From: Azonexus hydrophilus
GTDB taxonomy: Bacteria > Pseudomonadota > Gammaproteobacteria > Burkholderiales > Rhodocyclaceae
Reading direction: 5' to 3'
Assembly: GCF_905120355.1 (NCBI RefSeq)
Contig: NZ_CAJHOB010000006.1
Coordinates: 62,001-126,000, forward strand
Length of the DNA stretch: 64,000 nt
Shown: piece by piece, positions 1-8,442 of the stretch
How the letters are laid out: the number at the start of each line of letters is the position of its first letter
Numbering within the stretch: position 1 is the stretch's first letter
Program-made: the position numbers and the translations under genes
Notes under the pieces: generated by a model
Database searches by the model: none
Told to the model about the DNA's origin: nothing
Seen by the model: only the letters and a program-made list of their open reading frames with translations

Positions 1-1
1 C

Positions 2-430
2 GATGTCATCAATCGTGCCGGGGCGGAAGCCTTCCGCCTGGCGACCGGGGCGATTCCCATGCTGGTACTGTCCCTGGTTGCCGTCAGCGTGCTGCGTGCC
101 TACGGTGCGATTGACGCCCTGACGGCCCTGCTGGCGCCGCTGCTGGACTGGGCAGGCATCGATCGGATGCTGGTGCTGCCGGCGCTGACCAAGTACCTGG
201 CGGGGGGTACGGCGATGATGGGCGTGGTCGATGAAATGCGCCGTGCCGGGCAGATCAGCATTGAACTGCTCAACCAGAGTGCCGGTTTCCTTATTTCTCC
301 ATTCGATTTGCCCGGTGTGGCCGTGCTCATTTCTGCCGGCCCGCGCATCGCTCAGGTTTGGAAGCCGGCCGCCTGCGGTGCCTGTGTCGGCATTGCCCTG
401 CGTACGCTGGGGCATGTCTGCATGGGCTGA
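2..430 (+). CDS. Nucleoside-recognition (spore maturation-like) membrane protein, 5' end missing
   Basis: The reading frame is already open at base 2, so the N-terminus lies outside the window; 142 codons remain. The visible part is hydrophobic, with segments such as the stretch translated from about 59 to 170, and has the small-residue-rich pattern (AGGTAMMG, ISAGPRIAQVW) of the nucleoside recognition/Gate domain family that includes SpmA and SpmB. In non-sporulating bacteria these are inner-membrane proteins of unclear substrate. It ends 32 bases before the thioesterase gene and may be cotranscribed with it. The family call is from motif memory; substrate unknown. Confidence 0.72.
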   Translation, partial: DVINRAGAEAFRLATGAIPMLVLSLVAVSVLRAYGAIDALTALLAPLLDWAGIDRMLVLPALTKYLAGGTAMMGVVDEMRRAGQISIELLNQSAGFLISPFDLPGVAVLISAGPRIAQVWKPAACGACVGIALRTLGHVCMG

Positions 431-462
431 AGGCGACAGTTACAGTCAGCAAAGGAAGCCAC

Positions 463-891
463 ATGGCGCGTATCAAGATCGTAGTCCCGGATGAATTCGT
501 TTTTTCCACCGAACTGCCGCTCTACATCCAGCACATCAATTATGGTCAGCATCTCGATAACGCTGCGTTGTTGATGCTGGTTGCCGAAGCGCGCGTGCGG
601 TTTTTCCGTCACTTCGGCTGGAGCGAACTCGATGTCGATGGCGTCGGTATCGTCGTTGCTGATGCCGCCGTGCAATACCGTTCGGAAGCCTTCTACGGCG
701 ACACGCTGCGCCTGTCGCTGGCGACCGCCGATTTCAACGATTACGGCTGCGATCTGGTCTGGCTCGCGGTGGAAACCAGCAGTGGCCGCGAGGTCGCACG
801 GGGCAAGCAGGGCATCGTTTTCTTCGATTACAGCGCCCGCTGCAAGGCCAGGGTGCCAGACGTATTCCGGGCCCGGACGGCAGGCGCATGA
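463..891 (+). CDS. Hotdog-fold acyl-CoA thioesterase family protein
   Basis: 142-residue protein. The ATG at 463 is chosen over an upstream in-frame start because AAAGGAAG (451-458) sits at a good distance and the product then has normal family length. The N-terminal HINYGQHLDNAA segment and the downstream long helix (LLMLVAEARVRFFRHFGW) match the FadM/YbgC-like 4-hydroxybenzoyl-CoA thioesterase family, which hydrolyses acyl-CoA in the cytoplasm. The usual catalytic Asp near the start of the helix is replaced by the N-Y-G-Q-H-L-D pattern, where the Asp lies slightly later. It overlaps the next gene by 4 bases (ATGA), so translation is probably coupled. Actual substrate is unknown. Confidence 0.8.
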   Translation: MARIKIVVPDEFVFSTELPLYIQHINYGQHLDNAALLMLVAEARVRFFRHFGWSELDVDGVGIVVADAAVQYRSEAFYGDTLRLSLATADFNDYGCDLVWLAVETSSGREVARGKQGIVFFDYSARCKARVPDVFRARTAGA

Positions 892-1772
892 TTCCGATCC
901 GTTACGTCGAACCGGTCTACCGTCCGCCTTCTGAAGCGGAGTCCCTGATTCTGCCGGTGACTGATGGCTGCTCCTGGAATCAATGTACTTTCTGCGAGAT
1001 GTACACTGCGCCGCAGAAGAAATTCCGGGCGCGTAGCGAAGCGGAAGTGCTGGACAACATCCGGGCCCTGGGCGCGCGTTACGGTAGCCAGCTGCGGCGG
1101 ATTTTTCTGGCCGATGGCGACGCTCTGGTTCTGCCTACCCGGCGTCTGCTGAACATTCTTGCGGCCATTCGCGAACATCTGCCGGCAGTGCGCCGCGTTT
1201 CCAGCTACTGTCTGGCGCGCAACCTGGCCAAGAAGAGCGTTTCCGAATTGCAGGCTCTGGCTGCGGCCGGACTCGGACTGGTCTATCTGGGTGCTGAATC
1301 GGGGGATGACGAGGTGCTGGCGGCGGTCAACAAGGGTGAAACCTATGCCACGACTCTGGATGCCCTGGAAAAACTTGGCGCGGCGGGCATCAGCCGCTCG
1401 GTAATGATCCTGAATGGTCTGGGCGGGCAGTCGTTGTCGTTGCAGCATGCTGAAAACTCAGCCCGTCTGATCAATGCGGCGCAGCCGGAATATCTGTCTA
1501 CCCTGGTGGTCAGTTTTCCCCTCGGCGAAGCCCGTTTCCGTGCCGGTTTCCCGAACTGGGAACCTCTGGAACAGCCGGCGTTGTTTGCCGAAATGCGGCA
1601 TTTCATCAGCGCGCTGGAACTCCGGCGTACTGTTTTCCGCTCCGACCATGCCTCCAACTGGTTGATCCTGAAAGGCACCCTGGGGGCTGACAAGGCGCGT
1701 TTGCTGGCCGAGATCGACGCCGCCCAGGCAGGCCAGGCACCGTTACGACCCGCCTGGGCCCGCGGTTTGTAG
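888..1772 (+). CDS. Radical SAM protein with CX4CX2C cluster motif
   Basis: 294-residue cytoplasmic protein. Cys28, Cys33 and Cys36 (GCSWNQCTFCEMY) form an Fe4S4-binding motif with X4 between the first two cysteines rather than the canonical CX3CX2C. After it come a radical SAM barrel with a GAESGDDEVL segment at about residue 137 and ILNGLGG at about 175, typical of Elp3/MiaB-type radical SAM domains that bind S-adenosylmethionine. No TRAM, B12 or SPASM domain is visible. Its start overlaps the thioesterase stop by 4 bases. It converges on the larger radical SAM gene ending at 1908. Reaction and substrate are not known to me. Confidence 0.85.
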   Translation: MIPIRYVEPVYRPPSEAESLILPVTDGCSWNQCTFCEMYTAPQKKFRARSEAEVLDNIRALGARYGSQLRRIFLADGDALVLPTRRLLNILAAIREHLPAVRRVSSYCLARNLAKKSVSELQALAAAGLGLVYLGAESGDDEVLAAVNKGETYATTLDALEKLGAAGISRSVMILNGLGGQSLSLQHAENSARLINAAQPEYLSTLVVSFPLGEARFRAGFPNWEPLEQPALFAEMRHFISALELRRTVFRSDHASNWLILKGTLGADKARLLAEIDAAQAGQAPLRPAWARGL

Positions 1773-1907
1773 CCGTTAGCGCGTATGATCTGACAGAATT
1801 TGTGCATGCCTTCACTTTGCCAATTCCCTGGCGTGGCATGTTTTCAACCGTTCGGGCGCTATTGGTCAGGAGGGAGGCTGGCTATATAGGCAACTGCAGC
1901 CAGGCAC

Positions 1908-3812
1908 TTAGAGTGCCAGCGCGCGGGCGATGAAATCGCGTTTGACGCGGGGGCGGGGAACGCGTTGTTCAAACCAGCCACGCACATCGTCGTCCAGGCA
2001 GACGCCATGCATGTAGTTGTAGAGCGCTTTATTCAGGGCGCGCCCGAGACTGTCGTGGTCGACGCCGCCGGGGTCGGAAAAAGCCACATCGTTTTTGGCA
2101 AAACCGGCGAAAGGTGCGGGGTGCAGGGTGACGCCATACTCGGCAGGGTTTTTACCGACCGGTGAATGCACCGTGCAGGCAAAGCGGTGGAAGAAGCCGG
2201 ACTGGATGCAACCGGCGGCAAACAGCTGGCGTACGTATTCCAGCGCATCGACCGTGTCCTGTACGGTCTGGCTGGGGAAACCGTACATCAGGTAGGCGTG
2301 CACCAGAATGCCGGCGTCGCTGAAGGCCCGTGTCACCCGTGCCACCTGATCAACCGAGACGCCTTTTTTCATCAACGCCAGCAAGCGGTCGGAGGCGACT
2401 TCCAGACCGCCGGAAACCGCGATGCAGCCGCTCGCGGCGAGCTCCTGGCAGACTTCCGGCGTAAAGGCTTTCTCGAAGCGGACATTACCCCACCACGAGA
2501 CCACCCGCTGCCGCGCCTTGAGTTCCGCCGCCATGGCGCGCAAAGCTTTGGGCGGGGCGGCCTCATCGACGAAATGAAAGCCGCTGCGGCCAGTTTCAGC
2601 GCTGATGCGCTCCATCCGGTCCACCAGCTGGCTGGCATTGATGGCTTCGAAGCGGGAGATGTAATCGAGGCTGATGTCGCAGAAGCTGCATTTCTTCCAG
2701 TAGCACCCATGGGCGACCGTGAGTTTGTTCCAGCCCCCGTCGGACCACAGGCGGTGCATGGGGTTGAGCAGGTCGAGCAGGGACAGGTAGCGATCCAGGG
2801 GTAGCCCGTCCCAGGTCGGCGTGCCGGTGTCGGCAAAGGGAATGTCGGGTTCGCCGCAGTGGATGTAGCGGACGCGGCCCGCTGTACGCACATAGGTGCG
2901 CACCAGCTGTTCCTGCGGGCGACTGCCGGCAAGGTGTTCGAGCAGGGCAAGCAAGGGTTTTTCGCCGTCATCGAGGGTGACGTAATCGAAAAAGTCGAAT
3001 ACCTGGGGCTCGGCAAGTTCGCGCAATTCGGTGTTGACCCAGCCACCGCCAAGCACGGTGACGATGTCCGGGTGCTTTTCCTTGATGCTCCGGGCCATGC
3101 GGAAAGCGGCATAGACGGAGCCGGGGAAAGGGACCGAGAACAGGACCAGCTGTGGCATGTCTTCTGCCAGCACACTCAGCAGGCGACGCTCGAGACTCGC
3201 ATCGACCAGGCTCGGTGCTGCCGCCAGCGCAGCGGCGAGTGGCGCGAAACTCCCCTGGCTTTGCGCCAGCGATTCGCCGTAGCGGATGAATTCGAAACGT
3301 GGATCACCGGCATCGCGGATGACGTCTGCCAGGTCGTTGAGGAACAGTGTCGCGAAATGGCGTGCCCGATCATGTAGGCCGAGTGCGCCAAAGGCCCAGG
3401 CCAGCGGGTCGCCGCTGCCATCGTCGAGATAGTGATCGAGGGCCGAAAAACGCGGTCCTTCCGGCAGAAAGCTGCGCGACACGATGCGTTGCGCCAGTGA
3501 AGGGTCACGCCCTTGCAGAAAGGCCAGGGTCGGGCCGGTGACTTGCAGATAACGGGGAAATTCGTTGAGGAAGCCTTTCAGGCTTGCCGAACGGCGTTTG
3601 CGCGGTAGGGCCTCTGCCGCCTCGCGCAAGGTCCCCAGTCCCGACGGTGAGAGCAGATCAAGTACCAGCAGGATGGCCAGGTCGGCCTGCCGTGCGGGAT
3701 AACCCCGATCACGCAGGAATCCGGTCAGATAGGCAGTGGCCGGGTAGGGGACGTTCAACTGTGTCATCGGTGGGATGAGCGACAGGATGTGGGGGCGTTC
3801 GGTAGGCTGCAT
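1908..3812 (-). CDS. B12-binding-type radical SAM protein
   Basis: 634 residues. The N-terminal region (about 1-310) has the layout of a cobalamin-binding domain: the start PPMTQLNVPYPATAYL, and later VLGGGWVNTELRE and the DYVTLDDGEKPL block seen before the radical SAM core in B12-dependent enzymes. The canonical B12-binding DxHxxG is not obvious, so cobalamin binding is inferred from architecture. Around residue 369 lies HGCYWKKCSFCDIS, again CX4CX2C, followed by a radical SAM barrel with SGGLEVASDRLL and LMYGFPSQT. Homologues I recall are uncharacterised. It starts 77 bases from a divergent small gene, so the two share a promoter region. Confidence 0.82.
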   Translation of the reverse strand: MQPTERPHILSLIPPMTQLNVPYPATAYLTGFLRDRGYPARQADLAILLVLDLLSPSGLGTLREAAEALPRKRRSASLKGFLNEFPRYLQVTGPTLAFLQGRDPSLAQRIVSRSFLPEGPRFSALDHYLDDGSGDPLAWAFGALGLHDRARHFATLFLNDLADVIRDAGDPRFEFIRYGESLAQSQGSFAPLAAALAAAPSLVDASLERRLLSVLAEDMPQLVLFSVPFPGSVYAAFRMARSIKEKHPDIVTVLGGGWVNTELRELAEPQVFDFFDYVTLDDGEKPLLALLEHLAGSRPQEQLVRTYVRTAGRVRYIHCGEPDIPFADTGTPTWDGLPLDRYLSLLDLLNPMHRLWSDGGWNKLTVAHGCYWKKCSFCDISLDYISRFEAINASQLVDRMERISAETGRSGFHFVDEAAPPKALRAMAAELKARQRVVSWWGNVRFEKAFTPEVCQELAASGCIAVSGGLEVASDRLLALMKKGVSVDQVARVTRAFSDAGILVHAYLMYGFPSQTVQDTVDALEYVRQLFAAGCIQSGFFHRFACTVHSPVGKNPAEYGVTLHPAPFAGFAKNDVAFSDPGGVDHDSLGRALNKALYNYMHGVCLDDDVRGWFEQRVPRPRVKRDFIARALAL

Positions 3813-3889
3813 GGGCGTTAGTTTACTGGACGATTTGCGTCGATCGTGTAGACTGAGGGCGTAAGTTGATTGCAGTAAAGGAGTCGATC

Positions 3890-4084
3890 ATGGATATCGC
3901 AAGCGTTGGCGCATCGGGTGCATATGTTCCTGCCACAACTACCGTAACGGGTGGCGTGCAGGCTGCGCAGCCGGTTCCGGTCGAGCAGCCGCGTCCTGTC
4001 GAAGCGAGTAATAGCGAAGCGCCGCGCATGGTGGTCAATGCGCAAGGGCAGGAAACAGGGAAGATCATCAGTACCACAGCCTGA
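3890..4084 (+). CDS. Small Ala/Val/Pro-rich hypothetical protein
   Basis: 64 residues. ATG at 3890 is preceded by AAAGGAG (3877-3883), a strong Shine-Dalgarno, and the gene is followed by a clean intrinsic terminator at 4106, which together support a real monocistronic gene. The protein is low in complexity: an Ala/Gly/Thr/Val start, then PVPVEQPRPVEAS, then a short polar end. There is no signal peptide, membrane segment or known motif that I can see. It is divergent from the B12-type radical SAM gene. Function unknown. Confidence 0.65.
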   Translation: MDIASVGASGAYVPATTTVTGGVQAAQPVPVEQPRPVEASNSEAPRMVVNAQGQETGKIISTTA

Positions 4085-4105
4085 TTGTGGTTTTCTCTGG
4101 TGTAG

Positions 4106-4131
4106 AGGGCGCTACGGCGCCCTTTTTTTTT
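4106..4131 (+). terminator. Intrinsic terminator after the small hypothetical gene
   Basis: Perfect 7-bp stem AGGGCGC/GCGCCCT with a TACG loop (4106-4123), followed by a run of T. It ends transcription 22 bases after the stop of the 64-residue gene. Confidence 0.9.
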
Positions 4132-4209
4132 GTGCAGTCCGGGCACAGTGTCTTTTAACTGTTTCGGCGCTCTGGTAATGTGCCTGCTTTTGGCGAAGGG
4201 TGGAATCAG

Positions 4210-4593
4210 GTGCTGGACGGTCATTGGTGTGCTTCGGTGGATGCGACGATACAGCTGCGGACCGGCTGTCATCACCTGGAAAAACATGGTCCGCAAGCGG
4301 TCGCCGTGCATGTTGACGCCTGGGCGCCGGTGACGGCGATTCGTAATCCGCATGACATCAACGAGGTCATCAATTACGAGGTGATCTTCCTGGCTATTCG
4401 CAAGCTGGAAGAAAATGGGCACTGCGAGTGCCTGGAGTCGAGCATTCTGGAGTTGATGGGGGCGATTTTTGCCATTGCGCCAGTCAGCATGGCGACCGTC
4501 AGGATGCAGAAGCCGCATGTCTATAAAGGTCAGGCCGTGCCAGCGATCACGCTGACGCTGACACGCGAGCAGTGGCTGCAAACGCAGGCATGA
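4210..4593 (+). CDS. Dihydroneopterin aldolase-like protein (FolB/FolX family)
   Basis: About 127 residues from a GTG at 4210; an upstream in-frame GTG at 4180 is also possible. I prefer 4210 because GAAGGG lies just before it. The C-terminal two thirds matches FolB-type tunnelling-fold enzymes: a VDA strand, then INYEVIFLAIRKLEENGHCECLESSILELMGAI, where the conserved Glu after the INYE helix and the later L-E-S correspond to the pterin-anchoring region, then VRMQKPHVYKG, the usual K-P strand. FolB converts dihydroneopterin to hydroxymethyl-dihydropterin in folate synthesis. It overlaps folA by 4 bases. The N-terminus is divergent, and a FolX-like epimerase role is not excluded. Confidence 0.75.
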   Translation: MLDGHWCASVDATIQLRTGCHHLEKHGPQAVAVHVDAWAPVTAIRNPHDINEVINYEVIFLAIRKLEENGHCECLESSILELMGAIFAIAPVSMATVRMQKPHVYKGQAVPAITLTLTREQWLQTQA

Positions 4594-5117
4594 TTGCCGC
4601 CATCGCCGCTGTTGCTGCCAATGGCATGCTGGGGCGCGAACAGTGGCTACCCTGGGATATTCCGGAGGAACTGGCGTATTTCGAACGTACTGTTGCGGGT
4701 GCGGCGCTGGTGATGGGCCGGTTGACCTATGCGTCAATGGACGTGGTGCCAGAGGATTCCTTTGTGTTGTCCCGTGCTGCCGACCTGCCGCTACGAGCCG
4801 GCTGTCGTCGCATGCCGGATATTGAAAGTGCTCTGCATGCCGCCTGCGCAACGGGAAAACAGGTATTCGTGATTGGCGGGGCGTCGATCTATGCGGCAGC
4901 CTGGCCATATTGCCGTTATTTCTACCTGACCCGAATTGAAGCAGATTTTGCCGGGGATACGCTCTTGCCCGCGGCGATTCCCCTGGCCGACTGGGGGCTG
5001 GTGCAGGAGCGGCAGGCGAGATACCTGGAGCGGATTTCCGGGCAATCGGTGAATTGCCGCTTCCAGGTGTACGAGCAGGGTAATCCGCGGGTGTTGCCAA
5101 GGAGGGGGTACGGGTGA
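4590..5117 (+). CDS. folA: Dihydrofolate reductase
   Basis: 175 residues. The ATG at 4590 overlaps the folB-like stop (ATGA), giving the normal DHFR start MIAAIAAVAANGMLG. Landmarks in order: LPWDIPEELAYF (the folate-binding helix; the acidic residue is Glu where E. coli has Asp27), LVMGRLTY (NADPH-binding), VFVIGGASIYAAAWPYC, and the C-terminal YLTRIEADFAGDTLLP. It reduces dihydrofolate to tetrahydrofolate with NADPH. The segment between MGR and IGG is shorter than in E. coli, but the total length is in family range. Its TGA overlaps the GTG start of a c-di-GMP signalling protein, an unusual partner. Confidence 0.9.
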   Translation: MIAAIAAVAANGMLGREQWLPWDIPEELAYFERTVAGAALVMGRLTYASMDVVPEDSFVLSRAADLPLRAGCRRMPDIESALHAACATGKQVFVIGGASIYAAAWPYCRYFYLTRIEADFAGDTLLPAAIPLADWGLVQERQARYLERISGQSVNCRFQVYEQGNPRVLPRRGYG

Positions 5118-6961
5118 AACGTAAAACGCTGTTCACGCTTTGGGTCTGGTGTGCGTTTTTCCTGCTGGCCTGCATGCTGCCGCTTTATTGGTTGGGCTGG
5201 CTGCCTTTGTTTGCTGTTTTGCTGCTGTGTCTGGGCATTGTTTCGCTCACGGTTTTTGCCTTGCAATGGCAGGTGAGCGAGTGGTTGAAGGAGCGTGTCG
5301 GTCTGTTGCATCAGGTTTTCGAGCATAGTGGTGAAGCGGTGATGATTACTGATCCGGGCAATCGCATCCTCGACGTCAATCCCACTTTCTCTGAGCTGAC
5401 GGGGTATGCCAGGAACGATGTGCTGGGAAAGAATCCGCGCCTCTTGTCGTCCGGGCGTACCAGCCGCGCGGAGTATGAGGCCATGTGGGCAGCCCTGCAG
5501 AGCACCGGCCGGTGGCAGGGCGAAATCTGGGATCGGCGCAAGGATGGTGCGGTTTATCCCAAGCTGTTGGCGATATCCGTGGTCTACGACGAGGTCGGGG
5601 CGGTGCAATACCACATCGCCAACTTCAAGGATATTTCTGCTGAGAAAGCCACCCAGGCCAAGCTTGAATACATCGCCCATCATGACATGTTGACCGGCCT
5701 GAACAACCGTTTCAGCCTGGATGACCGGCTTGATCATGCGTTGGCCGTGGCTCGCCGCGAAACGCATCATGTGGCGCTGCTGTTCATCGATCTTGACCGC
5801 TTCAAGGTGATCAACGAAACCTTGGGGCACCCCGTCGGTGATGAGTTGTTGATTCAGGTCAGCCAGCGTCTGCGGCGGACGGTACGCGAGAGCGACCTGG
5901 TGGCTCGCCTGGGCGGCGATGAATTCGTTGTCATGCTGACGGGAGTGGGCTATGCCAACACTGCGGCCCAGGTGGCGGAAAAATTGCTGAAAGTACTGGG
6001 CGAGGCTTATGTTCTCGGGGAACACACCCTGTATGCCACGCCCAGTATTGGTGTGGCAATTTTCCCGAATGACGGGCCGGATCGTGAAACCTTGATGAAA
6101 AATGCTGAGGCAGCGATGTATCACGCCAAGGCAGAAGGAAGGAACGGCTTCCAGTTTTTCGACAGCCGCATGAACAGCGTGGCGGTGGAACGCCTGGAAA
6201 TCGAGCACGCCCTGCGCCAGGCGCTGGGCGCGGATGAGTTCGTGCTGCATTACCAGCCGGTGATCGATGCTGAAAGTGGAGCGGTGGCCAGCGTCGAAGC
6301 CTTGATTCGCTGGCAGCATCCGGCACGCGGTTTGCTGCCGCCAGGGATGTTCATTGGTGTGGCAGAAGAAACCGGGCTGATCGAACCGATCGGTGCCTGG
6401 GTGATGGCCGAGGCTTTCCGGCAACTGGCAGAGTTTCGTCGCCAGGGGCTGCAGAACGTGAATATGGCGATCAATATTTCCGCTGTGCAGATTCGCAGTG
6501 GTGAGTTGCTGGCGCGGGCCGAAGCCCTGATCGAACGCTTCGAACTGGATCCTTCCTGGCTGATTTTTGAAATCACCGAATCGGTTGCCATGGCGCAGCC
6601 AGATGAAACCGTCCGCATTCTCGACCAGTTGCGCGCGATGGGGATTCAGGTCGCTCTGGACGATTTCGGCACGGGTTATTCCTCGCTCGCCTATCTGCGC
6701 ATGTTCGCGCTCGACAAATTGAAGCTGGATCGCTCCTTCGTTACCGACATTGGCCAGAATGCCGATGGTGAGGTGATCTGCGATGCCACTATCGGCCTCG
6801 GGCATGCACTTAATCTGGAGTTGGTGGCCGAGGGGGTGGAAACTGAGTCACAATTTGATTACCTGAAATTGCGCGGTTGCCAGTTGGTACAGGGCTATTA
6901 TTTCAGCCGGCCGCTACCGGCCGAAGAGGTGATTGCTTTCATCCGTCAGCGTGCTGCCTGA
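5114..6961 (+). CDS. Membrane PAS-GGDEF-EAL c-di-GMP signalling protein
   Basis: 615 residues from a GTG at 5114, with AAGGAGG just upstream. Two hydrophobic segments (about 5-26 and 30-50) anchor the N-terminus. A PAS domain (about 58-180) is followed by a GGDEF domain with an intact GGDEF at 267-271 and an RESD inhibitory site five residues earlier, so it can probably make c-di-GMP with product inhibition. The EAL domain follows, with EALIRWQHP from residue 395 and DDFGTGYSSLAYL, both intact, so phosphodiesterase activity is also plausible. The start overlaps folA by 4 bases. The gene ends only 3 bases from the stop of the convergent minus-strand gene. Confidence 0.92.
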   Translation: MKRKTLFTLWVWCAFFLLACMLPLYWLGWLPLFAVLLLCLGIVSLTVFALQWQVSEWLKERVGLLHQVFEHSGEAVMITDPGNRILDVNPTFSELTGYARNDVLGKNPRLLSSGRTSRAEYEAMWAALQSTGRWQGEIWDRRKDGAVYPKLLAISVVYDEVGAVQYHIANFKDISAEKATQAKLEYIAHHDMLTGLNNRFSLDDRLDHALAVARRETHHVALLFIDLDRFKVINETLGHPVGDELLIQVSQRLRRTVRESDLVARLGGDEFVVMLTGVGYANTAAQVAEKLLKVLGEAYVLGEHTLYATPSIGVAIFPNDGPDRETLMKNAEAAMYHAKAEGRNGFQFFDSRMNSVAVERLEIEHALRQALGADEFVLHYQPVIDAESGAVASVEALIRWQHPARGLLPPGMFIGVAEETGLIEPIGAWVMAEAFRQLAEFRRQGLQNVNMAINISAVQIRSGELLARAEALIERFELDPSWLIFEITESVAMAQPDETVRILDQLRAMGIQVALDDFGTGYSSLAYLRMFALDKLKLDRSFVTDIGQNADGEVICDATIGLGHALNLELVAEGVETESQFDYLKLRGCQLVQGYYFSRPLPAEEVIAFIRQRAA

Positions 6962-6964
6962 TTT

Positions 6965-7354
6965 TTAGGCATCCTTCAAATCCATGACCCAGGCCCGCAT
7001 CGCCTGATTGGCCGGCACCATCGGTGCTTCCATGAAGCTGATGACAAAGCGTTCTCCCAGATCGGCGATGCCGATTGCACGTGGGCGCACCGCCAGTACC
7101 AGCGGATTGGGAATGGCAAAGCCAAAGCAGAATACGATGTCGACGGCCCCTACCAGGCCGGGCATGATTTCGCCTCCGATCCGGCTGGTATGGGCGAAAT
7201 GGTCGAATACGGTGAGGAACTGTACCTTGGGGTTTTCTGCAATTTTTTCCTTGAAGTAATCGATCAAGGCGGGAAGCGAGCGGTAGCGGATTTCGCTTTT
7301 CTCGATCTCCAGCGAAAAAACGGGGTATTTGTCGTTGAGAAGGGTGTGTTTCAT
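6965..7354 (-). CDS. Small conserved protein at the end of the Rieske/NifX-like operon
   Basis: 129 residues. The ATG at 7354 has GAGGAAAA upstream (7361-7370) and overlaps the NifX-like stop by 4 bases. The protein is soluble, with mixed alpha/beta character (KYPVFSLEIEKSEI; VDIVFCFGFAIPNPLVLAVRPRAIGIAD) and no transmembrane helix or signal peptide. I do not recognise a characterised family. Translational coupling to the NifX-like gene suggests a shared process. There are only 3 bases between its stop and the stop of the convergent EAL gene, so no dedicated terminator separates them. Confidence 0.75.
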   Translation of the reverse strand: MKHTLLNDKYPVFSLEIEKSEIRYRSLPALIDYFKEKIAENPKVQFLTVFDHFAHTSRIGGEIMPGLVGAVDIVFCFGFAIPNPLVLAVRPRAIGIADLGERFVISFMEAPMVPANQAMRAWVMDLKDA

Positions 7355-7737
7355 GGTGTGTTTTCCTCGCAATCGTAGTGGTGGTCATGATGCCGGGCGT
7401 GTGGTGCGTTCGGGCTACAGGTGAACAGCTTGCCGGTGAGAAAATCCTGCACCGCGCGATCTGGATCGTCCTCGCAGGCAATCAGCGGAAGGATGCCCTG
7501 TTCGCGCAGGCGCAGATACAGGGGGCGTCCCATGCTGCCGCTAATCAGCACGTTGATGTCCGATAGTGCCGTCGGTAGACCGTTTTTTTGGGCATGCAGG
7601 CTCTGTCCGCCGGGGAGTTCGACAAGTTGCTTGTTTGTCACTCGCTGTTCCCGGACGTCGTAAATCCAGAATTTGCGGCATTTGCCGGCGTGTTCGGTGA
7701 TGCTGTGGCGGTTTTGGCTGGTGATGGCGATGCGCAT
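7351..7737 (-). CDS. NifX/NifB-C-terminal-like (dinitrogenase iron-molybdenum cofactor-type) protein
   Basis: 128 residues if started at MRIAIT (7737); an upstream ATG at 7779 overlaps the Rieske stop and is possible. The fold markers are MRIAITSQNRHSITEHAGKC, the usual start of the NifX/NafY/NifB C-terminal domain that binds iron-sulfur or FeMo-co precursors, and LISGSMGRPLYLRL, the equivalent of the GxxGxxA segment. The C-terminus is His/Cys-rich (CSPNAPHARHHDHHYDC), which could bind metal. No other nif gene is in the window, so a role in nitrogenase assembly is unlikely from context alone. It lies between the Rieske gene and a small unknown gene in one operon. Confidence 0.82.
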   Translation of the reverse strand: MRIAITSQNRHSITEHAGKCRKFWIYDVREQRVTNKQLVELPGGQSLHAQKNGLPTALSDINVLISGSMGRPLYLRLREQGILPLIACEDDPDRAVQDFLTGKLFTCSPNAPHARHHDHHYDCEENTP

Positions 7738-7759
7738 GGTGTTTTCTGGGGTTGAGGAT

Positions 7760-8386
7760 TCAGGTTTTGCTGGCTTCATCGCTGCCGATGAGCAGGCGGG
7801 TGTCGCTTAGATATTGGTGCGGCGGCACCTCCAGATTGGTCGGCGCGGGCTTGTTCTTGAACACGCGCCCGGCGAAATCGAAGGTGGAACCGTGGCAGGG
7901 GCAGAGAAATCCGCCGGGCCAATCGGCCCCAAGGGCGGGATCGCCCGGTGTGAAAGCATTGGAAGGAGAGCAGCCAAGATGGGTGCAGATGCCGATGACG
8001 ACGAGCATCTCCGGCACCCGTGAACGGGTGGGATTGGCTGCGTACTCCGGTTGCTGTGAGGCGACGCGGGAGGCGGGGTCGGCCAGCATGGGTTCGGCTT
8101 TTTTTAGGGCTGCGAGCATTTCCGGCGTGCGGTTGAGAATCCACACCGGCTTGCCGCGCCATTCGACCACCAGCATTTCGCCCGCTTGCAGGCGGCCAAT
8201 GTCGACTTCCACCGGTGCGCCGGCGGCCAGGGCACGCTCGGAAGGGAGCAGGCTGGAAACGAAGGGGATCAGCGCCGTCATGCCGAGAATGCCGCCCACG
8301 CCGGCAGTGGCTATGATCCACTGGCGGCGGGCCGGGTCGATGTTGCCAGTGGTAAAGGAATTTCCGTGACACATGCAGTGCGACAT
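7760..8386 (-). CDS. petA: Rieske iron-sulfur protein (ubiquinol-cytochrome c reductase type)
   Basis: 208 residues; AGGAGG lies just before the ATG. The N-terminus has ARRQW followed by a hydrophobic helix (about 22-46), the membrane/Tat-type anchor of Rieske proteins. CTHLGC (about 136) and CPCHGS (about 161) hold the ligands of the 2Fe-2S cluster and the disulfide cysteines. In the bc1 complex this subunit moves electrons from quinol to cytochrome c1. No bc1 cytochrome b or c1 gene follows, as it does in the usual petABC operon. Instead a NifX-like gene follows, and a b-type cytochrome lies upstream. It may be a second, specialised Rieske protein, but the rest of the genome cannot be seen. 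Confidence 0.9.
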   Translation of the reverse strand: MSHCMCHGNSFTTGNIDPARRQWIIATAGVGGILGMTALIPFVSSLLPSERALAAGAPVEVDIGRLQAGEMLVVEWRGKPVWILNRTPEMLAALKKAEPMLADPASRVASQQPEYAANPTRSRVPEMLVVIGICTHLGCSPSNAFTPGDPALGADWPGGFLCPCHGSTFDFAGRVFKNKPAPTNLEVPPHQYLSDTRLLIGSDEASKT

Positions 8387-8442
8387 ATTGCCTCCTGTGA
8401 GAACGAAGCCGCGATGAGGGGCCGGCTGGTATGGATGGCTTT

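Noticed and set aside
3823-5175. 450-codon minus-strand frame opposite the folate genes
   Set aside because: Runs against three recognisable plus-strand genes and has no domain.
4922-6805. 627-codon minus-strand open frame opposite the GGDEF-EAL gene
   Set aside because: High-GC antisense shadow: no ribosome binding site, low-complexity product, and the plus strand has clear conserved motifs in frame.
8321-8386. CMCHG near the start of the Rieske protein as a haem motif
   Set aside because: Reads CxCH, not CxxCH, and lies before the membrane helix on the cytoplasmic side.
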